From NCBI RefSeq assembly GCF_000466405.1, contig NZ_KE952967.1, positions 1 through 42,193 of the forward strand: a DNA stretch of 42,193 nucleotides. The letters run 5' to 3'. Made by a program: the position numbers and the translations under genes. Within the stretch, counting starts at the first letter, position 1. The number at the start of each line of letters is the position of its first letter. Below are positions 1 to 8,076 of the stretch, piece after piece. Below the pieces are notes generated by a model. It ran no database searches. It was not told where the DNA came from and worked only from the letters and a program-made list of their open reading frames with translations. The stretch is from Atopobium sp. oral taxon 810 str. F0209. GTDB taxonomy: Bacteria > Actinomycetota > Coriobacteriia > Coriobacteriales > Atopobiaceae.

Positions 1-82
1 TCCACTGGATGAAATAGAACGTGGCGTTTGGCAAGCAGGGCTCCACTGGATGAAATAGAATGTGGCTTTTGGCAAGCAAAGC
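1..82. repeat. Two tandem copies of a 41-bp unit at the window edge
   Basis: Positions 1-41 and 42-82 are the same 41-bp unit (TCCACTGGATGAAATAGAA... ending GGCAAGCA...GC) differing at about four bases. A decayed third copy may begin near 83. The period is too short for the 36+30 CRISPR arrangement seen at the other end of the window. The array probably continues to the left of the window, so its size and nature cannot be judged. Confidence 0.75.
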
Positions 83-153
83 CACTCCAGTTGAAACACT
101 GCAAGCGCTGTTCTATATAAGGAATGCAAACAGACACACTTTTTTGCCTAATA

Positions 154-657
154 TCACGCAATATAGGAAGAGGCCTTCTTGGGAGTCTTGCCTTTGAGCG
201 TGCTGTGATAGTAGGCGTAAGTCAAGGGCGGTTCATCATTGAGGTTTTGCGCATCAACAAGCTCACCCACAAAGAGCATATGCGTTCCCACATCAAGCTT
301 CTGAACAACCCTGCAGCAAACAAGACATGCAGCATGTTCAGGACAATACGGATCGCCATCAAGCGTCTTAAGACATTCCACCCCATCATACTTGTCAAAA
401 TCGGTTGACGTACGGAAGCCAAAACGACCAATAAAGGGCATATCAGCCGTCTCGGTCAGAGCGACCAACGCAAAGTGGCCTGCTTCCTCAATCACGCTCT
501 CAGTGTGGTTTTCTTTGTTCACTACAACCTCTACCTGCAAAGGCAGCGATGTCAGCTGCAGGCCGGTATTAATAATGCAGGCACCGTAATCATCTTCAGT
601 AGCTGCCGATACTACATAAAGACCCGAACTAAACTTAAATAAAGCAGTTGCGTCCAT
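154..657 (-). CDS. Flavin reductase-like domain protein
   Basis: The 167-residue product beginning MDATALFKFSSGLYVVSA resembles small flavin reductase-like (FMN-binding split-barrel) proteins of anaerobes. Features are the N-terminal strand with a G-L-Y-V-V-S-A motif, the central 'NTGLQLTSLPLQVEVVVNK' stretch typical of the FMN pocket, and 'FIGRFGFRTSTDFDKYDG' followed by a Cys-rich turn (PYCPEHAACLVCC). Members bind FMN and pass electrons from NAD(P)H or to a partner in the cytoplasm; the partner is not visible here. The start at 657 is chosen because GGGGAGGAAGT lies directly before it. A longer frame reaches back to 744 but has no ribosome site and an unconserved-looking leader. The gene stands alone on the minus strand. 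Family assignment is by recognition of sequence style, not by alignment. Confidence 0.7.
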   Translation of the reverse strand: MDATALFKFSSGLYVVSAATEDDYGACIINTGLQLTSLPLQVEVVVNKENHTESVIEEAGHFALVALTETADMPFIGRFGFRTSTDFDKYDGVECLKTLDGDPYCPEHAACLVCCRVVQKLDVGTHMLFVGELVDAQNLNDEPPLTYAYYHSTLKGKTPKKASSYIA

Positions 658-770
658 ACTTCCTCCCCAAGCTCTTTTTGTTGAGCAAGCAAACCAGAGC
701 CGCCCCTCTGCGACTGCTGTGACGGAAATCTCCGCTTTCAGCAACTCATATCAAAAGTTGAGGTTTAGCT

Positions 771-797
771 TTCTGCTCTAGCGTAGCAAAAGCAGAA
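771..797. promoter_or_regulatory. Inverted repeat upstream of the flavin reductase gene
   Basis: TTCTGCT (771-777) and AGCAGAA (791-797) form a 7-bp inverted repeat with an inner CTA/TAG pair. It lies about 115 bp upstream of the flavin reductase start on the minus strand. It could be an operator or part of a leader hairpin; there is no T-run, so a terminator is unlikely. Confidence 0.3.
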
Positions 798-835
798 CGG
801 TAAATTATGCAAATGTCCGCTTTTTCGGCGCGCGT

Positions 836-873
836 AAAAAATCAGCCGAGAGGCAATAAGCTTCTCGACTGAT
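836..873 (-). terminator. Rho-independent terminator of the transporter gene
   Basis: ATCAGCCGAGA (841-851) pairs with TCTCGACTGAT (863-873), 10 of 11 positions, with an 11-nt loop. Read on the minus strand the stem is followed by six T (836-841). It lies 27 bp past the stop codon of the transporter gene at 900-1589 and fits its terminator. Confidence 0.8.
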
Positions 874-899
874 AAACACATCTTATGCAAGCTTACATC

Positions 900-1589
900 C
901 TAGGCAATAACTGGTTCGCCTTCGCCCATTACACGGCGCGCCAGATACAAAAAGGGCGTATCAATAAAGCTGATAATAGTCTCGATAACTGAGACACTGA
1001 TAATCATAACAAGCAGGTCGGGCATGCTATACAGACCACCAAAAGCAAGGAACATAAAAGCAAAATTCTCAATTACGTTTGCACTTGTATCGGCAATATT
1101 TTCGCGTAGCCACAACAAACGATGTCCAATGCGATCGCGCAGGCGACTATAAATCTGAACAGACAGCCAGTTGGCAGCAACCAAGCAAACTACACTTGCA
1201 CCCGTTGTACGAATTGACATCGAGAACGTTGTCATCAGTGCAGGCATTGCCATATCAAAAGAAGATAGCTGGTATAGCAGGGTAATCTGCGCACCAATAA
1301 TATAGGTAAGCAAAGCCGCCACCTGCAGTTTAACTGCTTTTATGGCAGCCTCATGTCCATATACCTCATTCAAAATATCAGTTGCCAAGAAATTTGAAGC
1401 AAACCAAACGTTACCTAGAGTCGAGACGACACCGACAAAGTCACACATAACGCAGGCCTGGATCTCTGCCAAAATCGACGCAACCGCCATCCATACATAG
1501 AGACCAGGTTTGCCAAAAAACTTTGCAACCATTACCAAAAGTGAAAAACAGACCACCGATTCAGCGGCAAGCATGAATACGTTGTACAT
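900..1589 (-). CDS. Queuosine precursor transporter (YhhQ/VUT family)
   Basis: This 229-residue integral membrane protein has about six hydrophobic segments and family hallmarks: 'VWFASNFLATDILNEVYG' near residues 62-79, then 'WLSVQIYSRLRD', 'ENIADTSANVIEN' and a C-terminal 'ETIISFIDTPFLYLARR'. These match the VUT/YhhQ family (formerly DUF165), energy-coupled importers of queuosine precursors such as preQ0/preQ1 for tRNA modification. The N-D-I-L-N-E-x-Y-G and D-T-P-F motifs are the clearest signs. The ATG at 1589 follows a GGGGGG ribosome site at 6-nt spacing that is itself locked in a hairpin (separate entry). A strong terminator follows. No queuosine biosynthesis gene is nearby, consistent with a salvage lifestyle. 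Family is confident; substrate is inferred. Confidence 0.9.
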   Translation of the reverse strand: MYNVFMLAAESVVCFSLLVMVAKFFGKPGLYVWMAVASILAEIQACVMCDFVGVVSTLGNVWFASNFLATDILNEVYGHEAAIKAVKLQVAALLTYIIGAQITLLYQLSSFDMAMPALMTTFSMSIRTTGASVVCLVAANWLSVQIYSRLRDRIGHRLLWLRENIADTSANVIENFAFMFLAFGGLYSMPDLLVMIISVSVIETIISFIDTPFLYLARRVMGEGEPVIA

Positions 1590-1595
1590 CTAGTT

Positions 1596-1629
1596 CCCCC
1601 CAATAGTGTTCCTTCGTACCACACGGGGG
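1596..1629 (-). promoter_or_regulatory. Hairpin enclosing the ribosome site of the YhhQ-type gene
   Basis: On the minus strand CCCCC (1629-1625) and GTGT (1624-1621) pair with GGGGG (within 1601-1596) and ACAC (1609-1606). The loop is 11 nt and a four-base bulge (TATT) lies on one side. The G-run is the only ribosome site for the gene starting at 1589, so the fold would block translation. PreQ1 riboswitches commonly precede this transporter family, but I could not match this leader to a known preQ1 consensus. It may be an unrelated regulatory hairpin. Confidence 0.5.
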
Positions 1630-1735
1630 CATATTTTCGCATAATTGTGCGGTGCACTACAACACAAACATGACCCTAAAACCCCTACTTGAATAATAAG
1701 AGTCAGCACCGTTGTGGTAAAAAGCTCTGTCAAAA

Positions 1736-3730
1736 TTAGCGACTAAATCCGCCACCACCGCCGCCAAAGCCTCCGCCTCCACCGCCAGAAAAGCCACCGC
1801 CTCCGCCAAAGCTGCCGCCTCCGCCACCACTTGCAGCGCTTACTGCGTTACGGGCACTATCAAGTGTGTTGTTAAACGCATGCGAAAAATAATCGCTACC
1901 AGAAAGCCTCGATGCGCCAGCAACACTTCCCTGAGGATGGCAGTACCAATAACGACTACCGTCAAAGACGGGGTCAGCCCAAATCTCGGGAGCAATCTCA
2001 TTGAGCTTGTCAGCAAGCTGTTCAGAAATACCAAAGATATAAGCGTAAACAAAAAGTTCACCCCACACTTTGGCATCTGTCACTGCACGCCCTTCCACAT
2101 CGGTAAAGTCGCACAACCAACGCTTGAGCGCCTTGGAATGAGCTTGAATTTCGCTGGCTTCACGCGAACGTCGTGGCATCGCAAAGGCAAGCGCAAACAT
2201 AAAGACGGCACCTGGCAGCATTCCTAACAATGGACTGAAGTTACCCATAAATACCGAAAACATCACCACGGCAAAAAAGAGGAAACCCGAAAGAATAATC
2301 ATGATATCCCTAAGGTTTTCTCCCTTCTTTTCAAAATAGGCAGCACGTATAACGGGAGCATTGATGGCTTCCTGCCACCTTTCTGCTGCCTTGAGGAAGA
2401 CTTCGGGCTGTTTGTCTGCAAAGTCCTCAATCTCATTGAAACTAATGGACTTTTCGCCCTGTGCACAATCATTGAAAATAAACCTCAGCGTTGCTTTATC
2501 GATAGCATCAAGAGACTCGTAGGCGGCTGTACCTTTGCCCTCCACCCATTCCAAACGATACGTTTGCTCATTGCTACAACGGCCAAATTTGCGACGACGC
2601 ATATAAGTAGCAGGTTCAAGTCGCACAATTCCCCTGTTGCTGAGGTGCATCAGGCTTGCCACAACATCGTTGATATCCTCATTATTCCAACGCCAAATAC
2701 GCGCAATAATCGCTGGGTGCAAGTCTTTATCGGGTACATCGCGCCAATATTCTTCCTTAAAATCTGGCGTATATTCTTTGCCATAACGCAGAAAAAGTAT
2801 CACGCTGGCTACAATCATTCCCAGTGAAACCACCACTGGCACAATAAGCATCAGCGCACTTACAATGCGTTGTTTTGTCGCATCGGACTGCCATTGCCTC
2901 TCTTCTTGCTCAATTTTCGGACGAATCTTTGTGCTGTGTGTCCGCGCCTCACTCACATTTGGCACCCAAGTTTGAGGAAAAGCGATACGCATTTCAGCGA
3001 AGCTGCCAGTGCTTACTCGGGGAATGCTATAGCCAATCGTCCCTTGTTTGTTAAAGTTGACGCTGCCACTTAAGTCCCCATGGCCAAAGGCAAGAACATT
3101 GCTGCCACCCTTGATCTGCTCACCTGTAGCTATCGGCAGATGTACCGTCGCTTTAATATTGTGCGTATCAACGTCCCAACCAGCGGGAATAAACTGCCAG
3201 TAGAGCACTCCTTCATCCGCATAGCGATCAATTACATTGGTATAGCTAAAGTCAAACACAAAGGTCTTGGTACTATCTTTTGTCGTGCTAAAAGCATAGA
3301 TAGTGTTATCAGCCTCATCGTAGGCAAAATGCCCACTCGCAGGACCGCCACTATAACGCCAAGTTGGCATAAACTCAGTCTGTTGAAGAGCAGTTTTCTT
3401 GCCATTTGAATCAATAACCGACACTCCATGGAGCACAACCTCGCTACCTGCGGGTGGATCTAACTTCTTTGCTGTCAGCGTAAATTTACCTGCAAATTCG
3501 TACTCACGCGCATCAACCACATGCAGACTGCCATCCGAGCCCACCGTCGCATCAATGGTATCGCTGAGACAACGATGTTCGTGAGAGGAATGCAGCCATA
3601 TGCCACCACCTGCAAGTGCCTGACGACCCAGCTCTACTATCGCAGGAGATAGTGAGCTAAACAGCATGGCAAAGACAAAAACTGCGAGTATCGTAGGTTT
3701 GAAATGAAAGCGTTTGTTTAAGCTAGCCAT
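1736..3730 (-). CDS. DUF2207 membrane protein with Gly-rich tail
   Basis: A 664-residue protein with an N-terminal signal anchor (residues about 13-30), an extracytoplasmic beta-rich domain (DUF2207, about 40-280), a membrane segment near 290-315, a cytoplasmic part, two more membrane segments near 480-525, and a C-terminal tail that is almost pure Gly/Ser with aromatic residues (from about 630: SGGGGGSFGGGGG...). This layout and the tail are typical of the DUF2207 family usually found beside LemA. The precise function is unknown; a role at the cell envelope is inferred. It starts two bases after the lemA stop codon, so the two are surely co-transcribed and probably translationally coupled. 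The Gly-rich tail is usual for the family and not a sequencing artefact. Confidence 0.9.
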   Translation of the reverse strand: MASLNKRFHFKPTILAVFVFAMLFSSLSPAIVELGRQALAGGGIWLHSSHEHRCLSDTIDATVGSDGSLHVVDAREYEFAGKFTLTAKKLDPPAGSEVVLHGVSVIDSNGKKTALQQTEFMPTWRYSGGPASGHFAYDEADNTIYAFSTTKDSTKTFVFDFSYTNVIDRYADEGVLYWQFIPAGWDVDTHNIKATVHLPIATGEQIKGGSNVLAFGHGDLSGSVNFNKQGTIGYSIPRVSTGSFAEMRIAFPQTWVPNVSEARTHSTKIRPKIEQEERQWQSDATKQRIVSALMLIVPVVVSLGMIVASVILFLRYGKEYTPDFKEEYWRDVPDKDLHPAIIARIWRWNNEDINDVVASLMHLSNRGIVRLEPATYMRRRKFGRCSNEQTYRLEWVEGKGTAAYESLDAIDKATLRFIFNDCAQGEKSISFNEIEDFADKQPEVFLKAAERWQEAINAPVIRAAYFEKKGENLRDIMIILSGFLFFAVVMFSVFMGNFSPLLGMLPGAVFMFALAFAMPRRSREASEIQAHSKALKRWLCDFTDVEGRAVTDAKVWGELFVYAYIFGISEQLADKLNEIAPEIWADPVFDGSRYWYCHPQGSVAGASRLSGSDYFSHAFNNTLDSARNAVSAASGGGGGSFGGGGGFSGGGGGGFGGGGGGFSR

Positions 3731-3732
3731 GG

Positions 3733-4284
3733 CTAAAACTTAATCTTGGGAACAGCGCTGGCGCTTTCCGCAGCCTCAAAAAGACTACGTTCTTCAAAAC
3801 CCATGGTACCCGCAAAAAGCACGGCAGGAAAACTCTGAATGGCATTATTAAAGCGCATTACCGTGTCGTTATAACTTTGGCGCATGTAGCTTACCTTGTC
3901 CTCGGTGCTCGACAGCTCGCCCTGTAGCGCAAGGAAGTTGGTATTTGACTTGAGCTCAGGATAGCTTTCTACTACAGAAAATAGCTGTCCCAAACCTGCC
4001 GTTAGCTGGTTTTCTGCCTCCACACGCTCACTTGCGCTGTTTGCGTTTATGCAATTCGCACGCGCTATGGTTAGTTTTTCCAACGTTTCTTTTTCATGCG
4101 CCGTATAGCCTTTGACTGTCTCTACGAGATTTGGAATCAAATCTAGACGACGCTGCAACTGCACATCAATTTGCGACCAAGCGTTATCAACACGATTGCG
4201 CAGTTTTACCAGCTTGTTATACGTTAGAACCACCACAAGTACGATAAGTGTTACAACTACCGCAATAATCAAAATGCTTGGCAT
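3733..4284 (-). CDS. lemA: LemA family protein
   Basis: 183 residues: one N-terminal membrane helix (about 3-22), then a long alpha-helical domain with the LemA signature 'LRNRVDNAWSQIDVQLQRRLDLIPNLVETVKGYTAHEKETLE' region at about 28-68 and 'SYNDTVMRFNNAIQSFPAVLFA' near 138-159. LemA proteins are membrane-anchored with the helical bundle outside; their molecular role is not established. The start at 4284 has AGGAAG four bases upstream. It lies 42 bp downstream of the D-2-hydroxyacid dehydrogenase stop with no clear terminator between, so the three genes 5286-1736 may form one transcript, with LemA and DUF2207 the tight pair. Confidence 0.95.
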   Translation of the reverse strand: MPSILIIAVVVTLIVLVVVLTYNKLVKLRNRVDNAWSQIDVQLQRRLDLIPNLVETVKGYTAHEKETLEKLTIARANCINANSASERVEAENQLTAGLGQLFSVVESYPELKSNTNFLALQGELSSTEDKVSYMRQSYNDTVMRFNNAIQSFPAVLFAGTMGFEERSLFEAAESASAVPKIKF

Positions 4285-4326
4285 AACAACTTCCTCTCTC
4301 TCCTTGAGCGGGAAAGCTCTCCTTTG

Positions 4327-5286
4327 CTACTCAGCACACAGGCGACGTGCAGCCTCAACCGCGTGAGACACCATCTCTCCCACCGCTTGTTCGGTATAAA
4401 ACGCCATGTGCTGCGTAAGTACCGTATTGGGAAATTGGCGCAGATACGCCATATCCCTATTAGCAACAATATCGTTGACAAGGCTGTGATGATAGATGGA
4501 TGCTTCGTTGGTAAAGACGTCCATTGCCAACGCGCCGATTTTGCCTGTCTCGATGCCTTCAATCAAGCTGGGGACATCCATGAGTTCGCCGCGAGCAGTA
4601 TTGACCAGCACGACACCATCACGCATGCGAGCAATAAAGTCTGTGTCCACCATACCCTGCGTATTGCTTGTCAAAGGCACATGAAAACTTAAGACATCGC
4701 TTTGGGCAAGCAGATCTTCTAAGCTGACTGCTTGCACACCAGCGGGAACGTCACGAATACCCGCTGGATCGTATGCAAGGAGCTTGCAGCCAAATCCCGA
4801 AAGACGCTGCAATACCGCACGACCAATACGCCCCGCGCCAACAACGCCCACGGTGAGCGAAGATAAGGTACGCCCCTGGAGTCCTGCCAACGAATAGTCA
4901 TTGACGTTTTGACGATACACCGCTGGCTTATATTTGCGCAGCGCGATGAGGAGCAACATGATGGTGAAATCCGCTACGCTATCAGGCGCATAGCTGATAT
5001 TCGACACCGCAATTCCCAGGCGTTGAGCCACATCGAGGTCGATATGATCCATACCAATAGAGCGAGTAACCAAGCAGTTTACGCCCTGCTCTTTTATAGC
5101 CGCCAAGAGGTTTTCATCGTAGTGAACACGTCCAAGAATGAGCACGGCATCCGCACCATTGCAAGCATCAAGGTTATCTGCAGTCAGAGCATCTGATCTC
5201 AACTCAAGCTCAATGTCGGGCAGCTTTGCCTGCCGAGCAAACTCAGCTTGCTCATCAGCTCGAACTTCAAAAGCTACGATTTTCAT
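4327..5286 (-). CDS. D-2-hydroxyacid dehydrogenase (D-lactate dehydrogenase / VanH-like)
   Basis: 319 residues in the D-isomer-specific 2-hydroxyacid dehydrogenase family, NAD-dependent cytoplasmic enzymes that interconvert 2-oxoacids and D-2-hydroxyacids. The Rossmann motif G-A-G-R-I-G is at residues 150-155, the catalytic Arg in 'NTARGE' is R232, the Glu is E261 and the acid-base His is H293 ('LTQHMAFYTEQA'). The 'H-M-A-F-Y-T-E-Q-A' end and 'TRSIGMDHID' (75-83) point to the D-lactate dehydrogenase/VanH branch rather than 3-phosphoglycerate dehydrogenase. Length is typical. No vanA/vanX genes lie nearby, so a fermentative D-lactate dehydrogenase is the simplest reading. The start has GGGGCAGG just upstream. 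Confidence 0.88.
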   Translation of the reverse strand: MKIVAFEVRADEQAEFARQAKLPDIELELRSDALTADNLDACNGADAVLILGRVHYDENLLAAIKEQGVNCLVTRSIGMDHIDLDVAQRLGIAVSNISYAPDSVADFTIMLLLIALRKYKPAVYRQNVNDYSLAGLQGRTLSSLTVGVVGAGRIGRAVLQRLSGFGCKLLAYDPAGIRDVPAGVQAVSLEDLLAQSDVLSFHVPLTSNTQGMVDTDFIARMRDGVVLVNTARGELMDVPSLIEGIETGKIGALAMDVFTNEASIYHHSLVNDIVANRDMAYLRQFPNTVLTQHMAFYTEQAVGEMVSHAVEAARRLCAE

Positions 5287-5377
5287 AACCTGCCCCTTTG
5301 CGGAACTTGTACGTCCCTATTATCGTACCGTTTTTATATACGATTTCTGACTTTAAACACTAATGAGGCGAAAGCAT

Positions 5378-5491
5378 ATGAAACCTGTTAACCATCAAGA
5401 TATGCTTGCTGGACAGCTGAAAGAATGTCCACATAATTACGTGTCACGGTCTCCAATTGAATCTATATTGTGTGAACCTGCTACTGTATAA
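5378..5491 (+). CDS. Possible 37-residue small protein
   Basis: An open frame of 37 codons (starts MKPVNHQDMLAGQLKECPHN) preceded by GAGG nine bases upstream. It sits in the divergent region between the dehydrogenase and the broken LTA-synthase-like gene. It has no membrane helix or recognised motif. It could be a small real protein, a leader peptide or a gene remnant. Nothing else is seen in 5287-5554 apart from this and promoter-like AT-rich DNA. Confidence 0.25.
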   Translation: MKPVNHQDMLAGQLKECPHNYVSRSPIESILCEPATV

Positions 5492-5554
5492 ATCTAAACG
5501 GCTCACATAAAAACCCATGTCGCAGCCAAATATAAGCTCTCGGCAGGAGGAACT

Positions 5555-7204
5555 ATGACAGCACTCCTAGCTATGATTGGCACTTGGATCCTCACAGGAG
5601 GTCTATTTGCAGCAGCTGATATTGCAACTGCCAAAAAACGAAGTTGGAAAAGTTGTCTGGGCCTATTTATTGAGGATGCACTACTTGTAAATCTCGCAAC
5701 ACTTTTTGTGTTGCGCTTTGGATTGGCCTACGAAATTATCATAGATCCCACCTCATATCTCACATCCTTCTGTTGGAAATTATATACAGCTTGCCGTAGT
5801 TTGCGGCGTACTATATCTGCTCACAAAACTTAGTATGCGCGGAACTTTGATGAGTAAACCAGACCACGAAAGTGTTGGGCACAAGCGTACCATTCTGATG
5901 GTAATTGCCTTTATTTTTGCGTTTATAGGATCAGTTGCCCTATTTGGAGCTTACTGGTTTCATGACTATACTGGCGAGATGACCGCCGAACAGATTCTTT
6001 TCAATTTTGCCTCACCTGTTGGAGGAGCCCCAAAAGCTGCGATGCTCGATATGTACTCGCGTCCCGTGTTTTTAGTTGTATTCACTATGAGCTTGCTGGG
6101 TATGTTGCTAGTTGTGCCAGTAAAAATTAGCATTACAGCAAGCAGGCACACGCTCTTTTTTACTCGCAAGCAACGTCAATTTTTTACTATAGTTGTATGC
6201 TTCATTCTTGCAATTTTTGGCATAAGCTATGCGTATCAGACCCTCCACGTTGACGATATGATCAAGCAATACAGCTCTAAGAGCGGCTACTTCATTGATA
6301 ATTACGTTGATCCAGCATCAGTCAAACTGAGTTTTCCAAAGCAGAAGCGGAATCTCGTGCATATTTATGTTGAGTCGGTTGAAACATCATATTTGGACAA
6401 GGCTCATGGAGGCTACATGGATAAAAATCTTATGCCTGACCTCATGGAGCTTGCACAGACAGGGATACATTTCTCCCATACAAATTATGCCTTCGGTGGT
6501 CCACATCAAGTTTGTGGAACGGGCTGGAGCGTAGCCGGCATGATCTCCACTTTGCAAGAAAGAAGGGGCTTATTTCTCCCGATTACATGGTGTGGTGGGG
6601 ATTTGAGGACAACAAGTTATATGAATATGCAAAAAGTGAGATGATGCGCCTTTATAACGAAGGAAAACCGTTCTGCTTCATGATGGAAAACGCTGATACA
6701 CATTGTCCTGACGGCTTCAAAGAACCCGAAACCAAGGACATATTTGGCAATCAGTATGCTAATGTTATCTTTCACTCTCAAAAGCAAGTAGCTGATTTGA
6801 TTAGGTGGATTCAGGCACAACCCTTTGGATCTAACACAACCATCGTAGTTACTGGTGACCATCTTTCTATGGACGGTAACTTCTTCAAGGGCTGGGATCC
6901 AAGCTATGAGCGTACTACCTTCAACATGTTTATCAACCCTGCGTTTACCAACAAGGACTTTCAGACAACAAATCGACAGTACACATCCTATGACTATATG
7001 CCTACCATTCTTTCCTCATTAGGAATAGCAATCGAAGGAGAACGTCTGGCATTGGGTACTAATCTTGCTTCTCAAAAACAGACACTTGTTGAGCGTGATG
7101 GTCTTGACCATGTCAACGAGGAAACTTCACTCTACAGTGATTTTTACGTCGAAAACCTTTTAACGAAACCTGATAAAAAATCTTCTCTTGTAAAACAGTT
7201 TTGA
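5555..7204 (+). pseudogene. Broken LTA synthase-like sulfatase/phosphoglycerol transferase gene
   Basis: Three overlapping frames together read as one membrane-anchored alkaline-phosphatase-superfamily protein (LtaS/MdoB type, extracellular phosphoglycerol or phosphoethanolamine transfer). Frame 1 (5555 to about 5765) gives the first membrane helices. A one-base shift near 5760-5765 moves into frame 2, where 'HPSVGNYIQLAVVCGVLYLL' continues sensibly to 'CGTGWSVAGMIST' (about 6550). The text then jumps into frame 3 at 'KKGLISPDYMVWWGFED', so roughly 100 residues normally lying between these motifs are missing. The C-terminal part keeps the metal-binding 'VVTGDHLSMD'. The ribosome site GGCAGGAGG before 5555 is intact. 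One frameshift plus a frame-changing internal deletion make the gene non-functional; the deletion is not at a homopolymer and looks genuine. Confidence 0.85.
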
Positions 7205-7228
7205 TAGACCTCGCATGTCTATTATTTC
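7204..7228 (+). terminator. Short hairpin after the LTA-synthase-like pseudogene
   Basis: ATAGAC (7204-7209) pairs with GTCTAT (7217-7222) over a 7-nt loop, followed by TATTTC. It overlaps the stop region of the pseudogene and is a weak intrinsic terminator candidate. Confidence 0.4.
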
Positions 7229-7293
7229 AAAATCTATAGTGTGGTACGAGTGGGTTCTTTCCGCCACTACGTTAATGTCCTAGATATACTGCT

Positions 7294-7536
7294 TTATGGC
7301 TGGTTGCATTCATGTTCTGCTGAGGCGGCATCTTTCTTCAAAACCAAGCGAGCAAAGTCCTCAAAGAAAAAACTACTCTCTTCTGCCGCATCTCCAACAA
7401 GATTAAAAAAGCAGCTAGGAATTTCTTTTTCTTTTAGATTCTTTGCAATACATGGGACGCAGCCTTTATCATGATTTGAAGGATGCATCGGACAAGCAGT
7501 ATCCCTACACGTACAAAATGAACCTAAATAACCCAT
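7294..7536 (-). CDS. Small Cys-rich protein, DUF6485 family
   Basis: 80 residues with a Cys-rich core: 'FCTCRDTACPMHPSNHDKGC', then 'VPCIAKNLKEKEIPSCFF' and an acidic C-terminal helix. The spacing (CxC...C...C..C...PxCFF) matches DUF6485, a family of short proteins in anaerobic Firmicutes and Coriobacteria that probably bind a metal or Fe-S centre. The function is unknown. The start is supported by GAGG eight bases upstream. The overlapping plus-strand frame at 7241-7474 has no such pattern and is rejected. The gene stands alone. Confidence 0.75.
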   Translation of the reverse strand: MGYLGSFCTCRDTACPMHPSNHDKGCVPCIAKNLKEKEIPSCFFNLVGDAAEESSFFFEDFARLVLKKDAASAEHECNQP

Positions 7537-7628
7537 ATTCCTTACCTCTTTTTGAGAAATTACTCATATATTGGGCATTCATATTCAATTCTAAATTTAA
7601 ACGTAAGTATATCATGCAATTTTATTAA

Positions 7629-8076
7629 CACCTCACTCAACATCGTGTGTGTTTGCTCGCACTTCAAGATGATTCACTGATAGGGTAATAATCTAGCTGC
7701 ATTCTCAGCTGCAACATTTGTCGTTCTACTTGCTTAATGCAGCAGTTATAGCGCGTTGTTACGTTTTGCAACGAGCGCTTATAGAATCCAGTACTTTGCG
7801 CGTACATTGAACGTTGCAGATATGGATATCCATGGCTAGGGATCTCACAGCACATACGACGTAGCGGAAAAGATCTATCATGAATTCATTCAAGGGTATT
7901 TCGGTGCAAAGGATTGCAGTGTGTTTGCAGCCGCTACCACTGAGGTGTCTTCCTCTTCCATGGGGCAAGCGCATTCGCACCTTTGCTGCCAGCCTGTCTT
8001 AGAGTGCGTAGTCGAACTAAGAACCCAGCACGTACGCCATGCGGAAATCAACAAATTTCACGTGAAAGGAGGCACT
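7629..8076. other. 448-bp stretch with no intact gene; possibly decayed coding DNA
   Basis: No frame here has a good start and ribosome site. A plus-strand frame from about 7842 reads 'SHSTYDVAEKIYHEFIQGYF' and then 'GAKDCSVFAAATTE' without a stop into the YdcF-like gene's frame. A minus-strand frame at 7855-7664 ends 'IKQVERQMLQLRMQLDYY', vaguely like the C-terminus of MerR regulators. Both look like remnants, but I recognise neither securely. The promoter of the downstream gene must lie here. Confidence 0.35.

Noticed and set aside
1-82. Possible CRISPR array at the window start
   Set aside because: The whole 41-bp unit is repeated head to tail with no variable spacer.
1590-1735. Classical preQ1 riboswitch upstream of the YhhQ-type gene
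   Set aside because: I could not find the conserved preQ1-I loop and A-rich tail; only an unassigned hairpin is reported.
4269-5196. Several 60-120 codon frames opposite the D-2-hydroxyacid dehydrogenase
   Set aside because: All are antisense or out-of-frame shadows of that gene.
7241-7628. Plus-strand frames at 7241-7474 and 7443-7628
   Set aside because: They overlap the convincing DUF6485 gene on the other strand and have no ribosome site.
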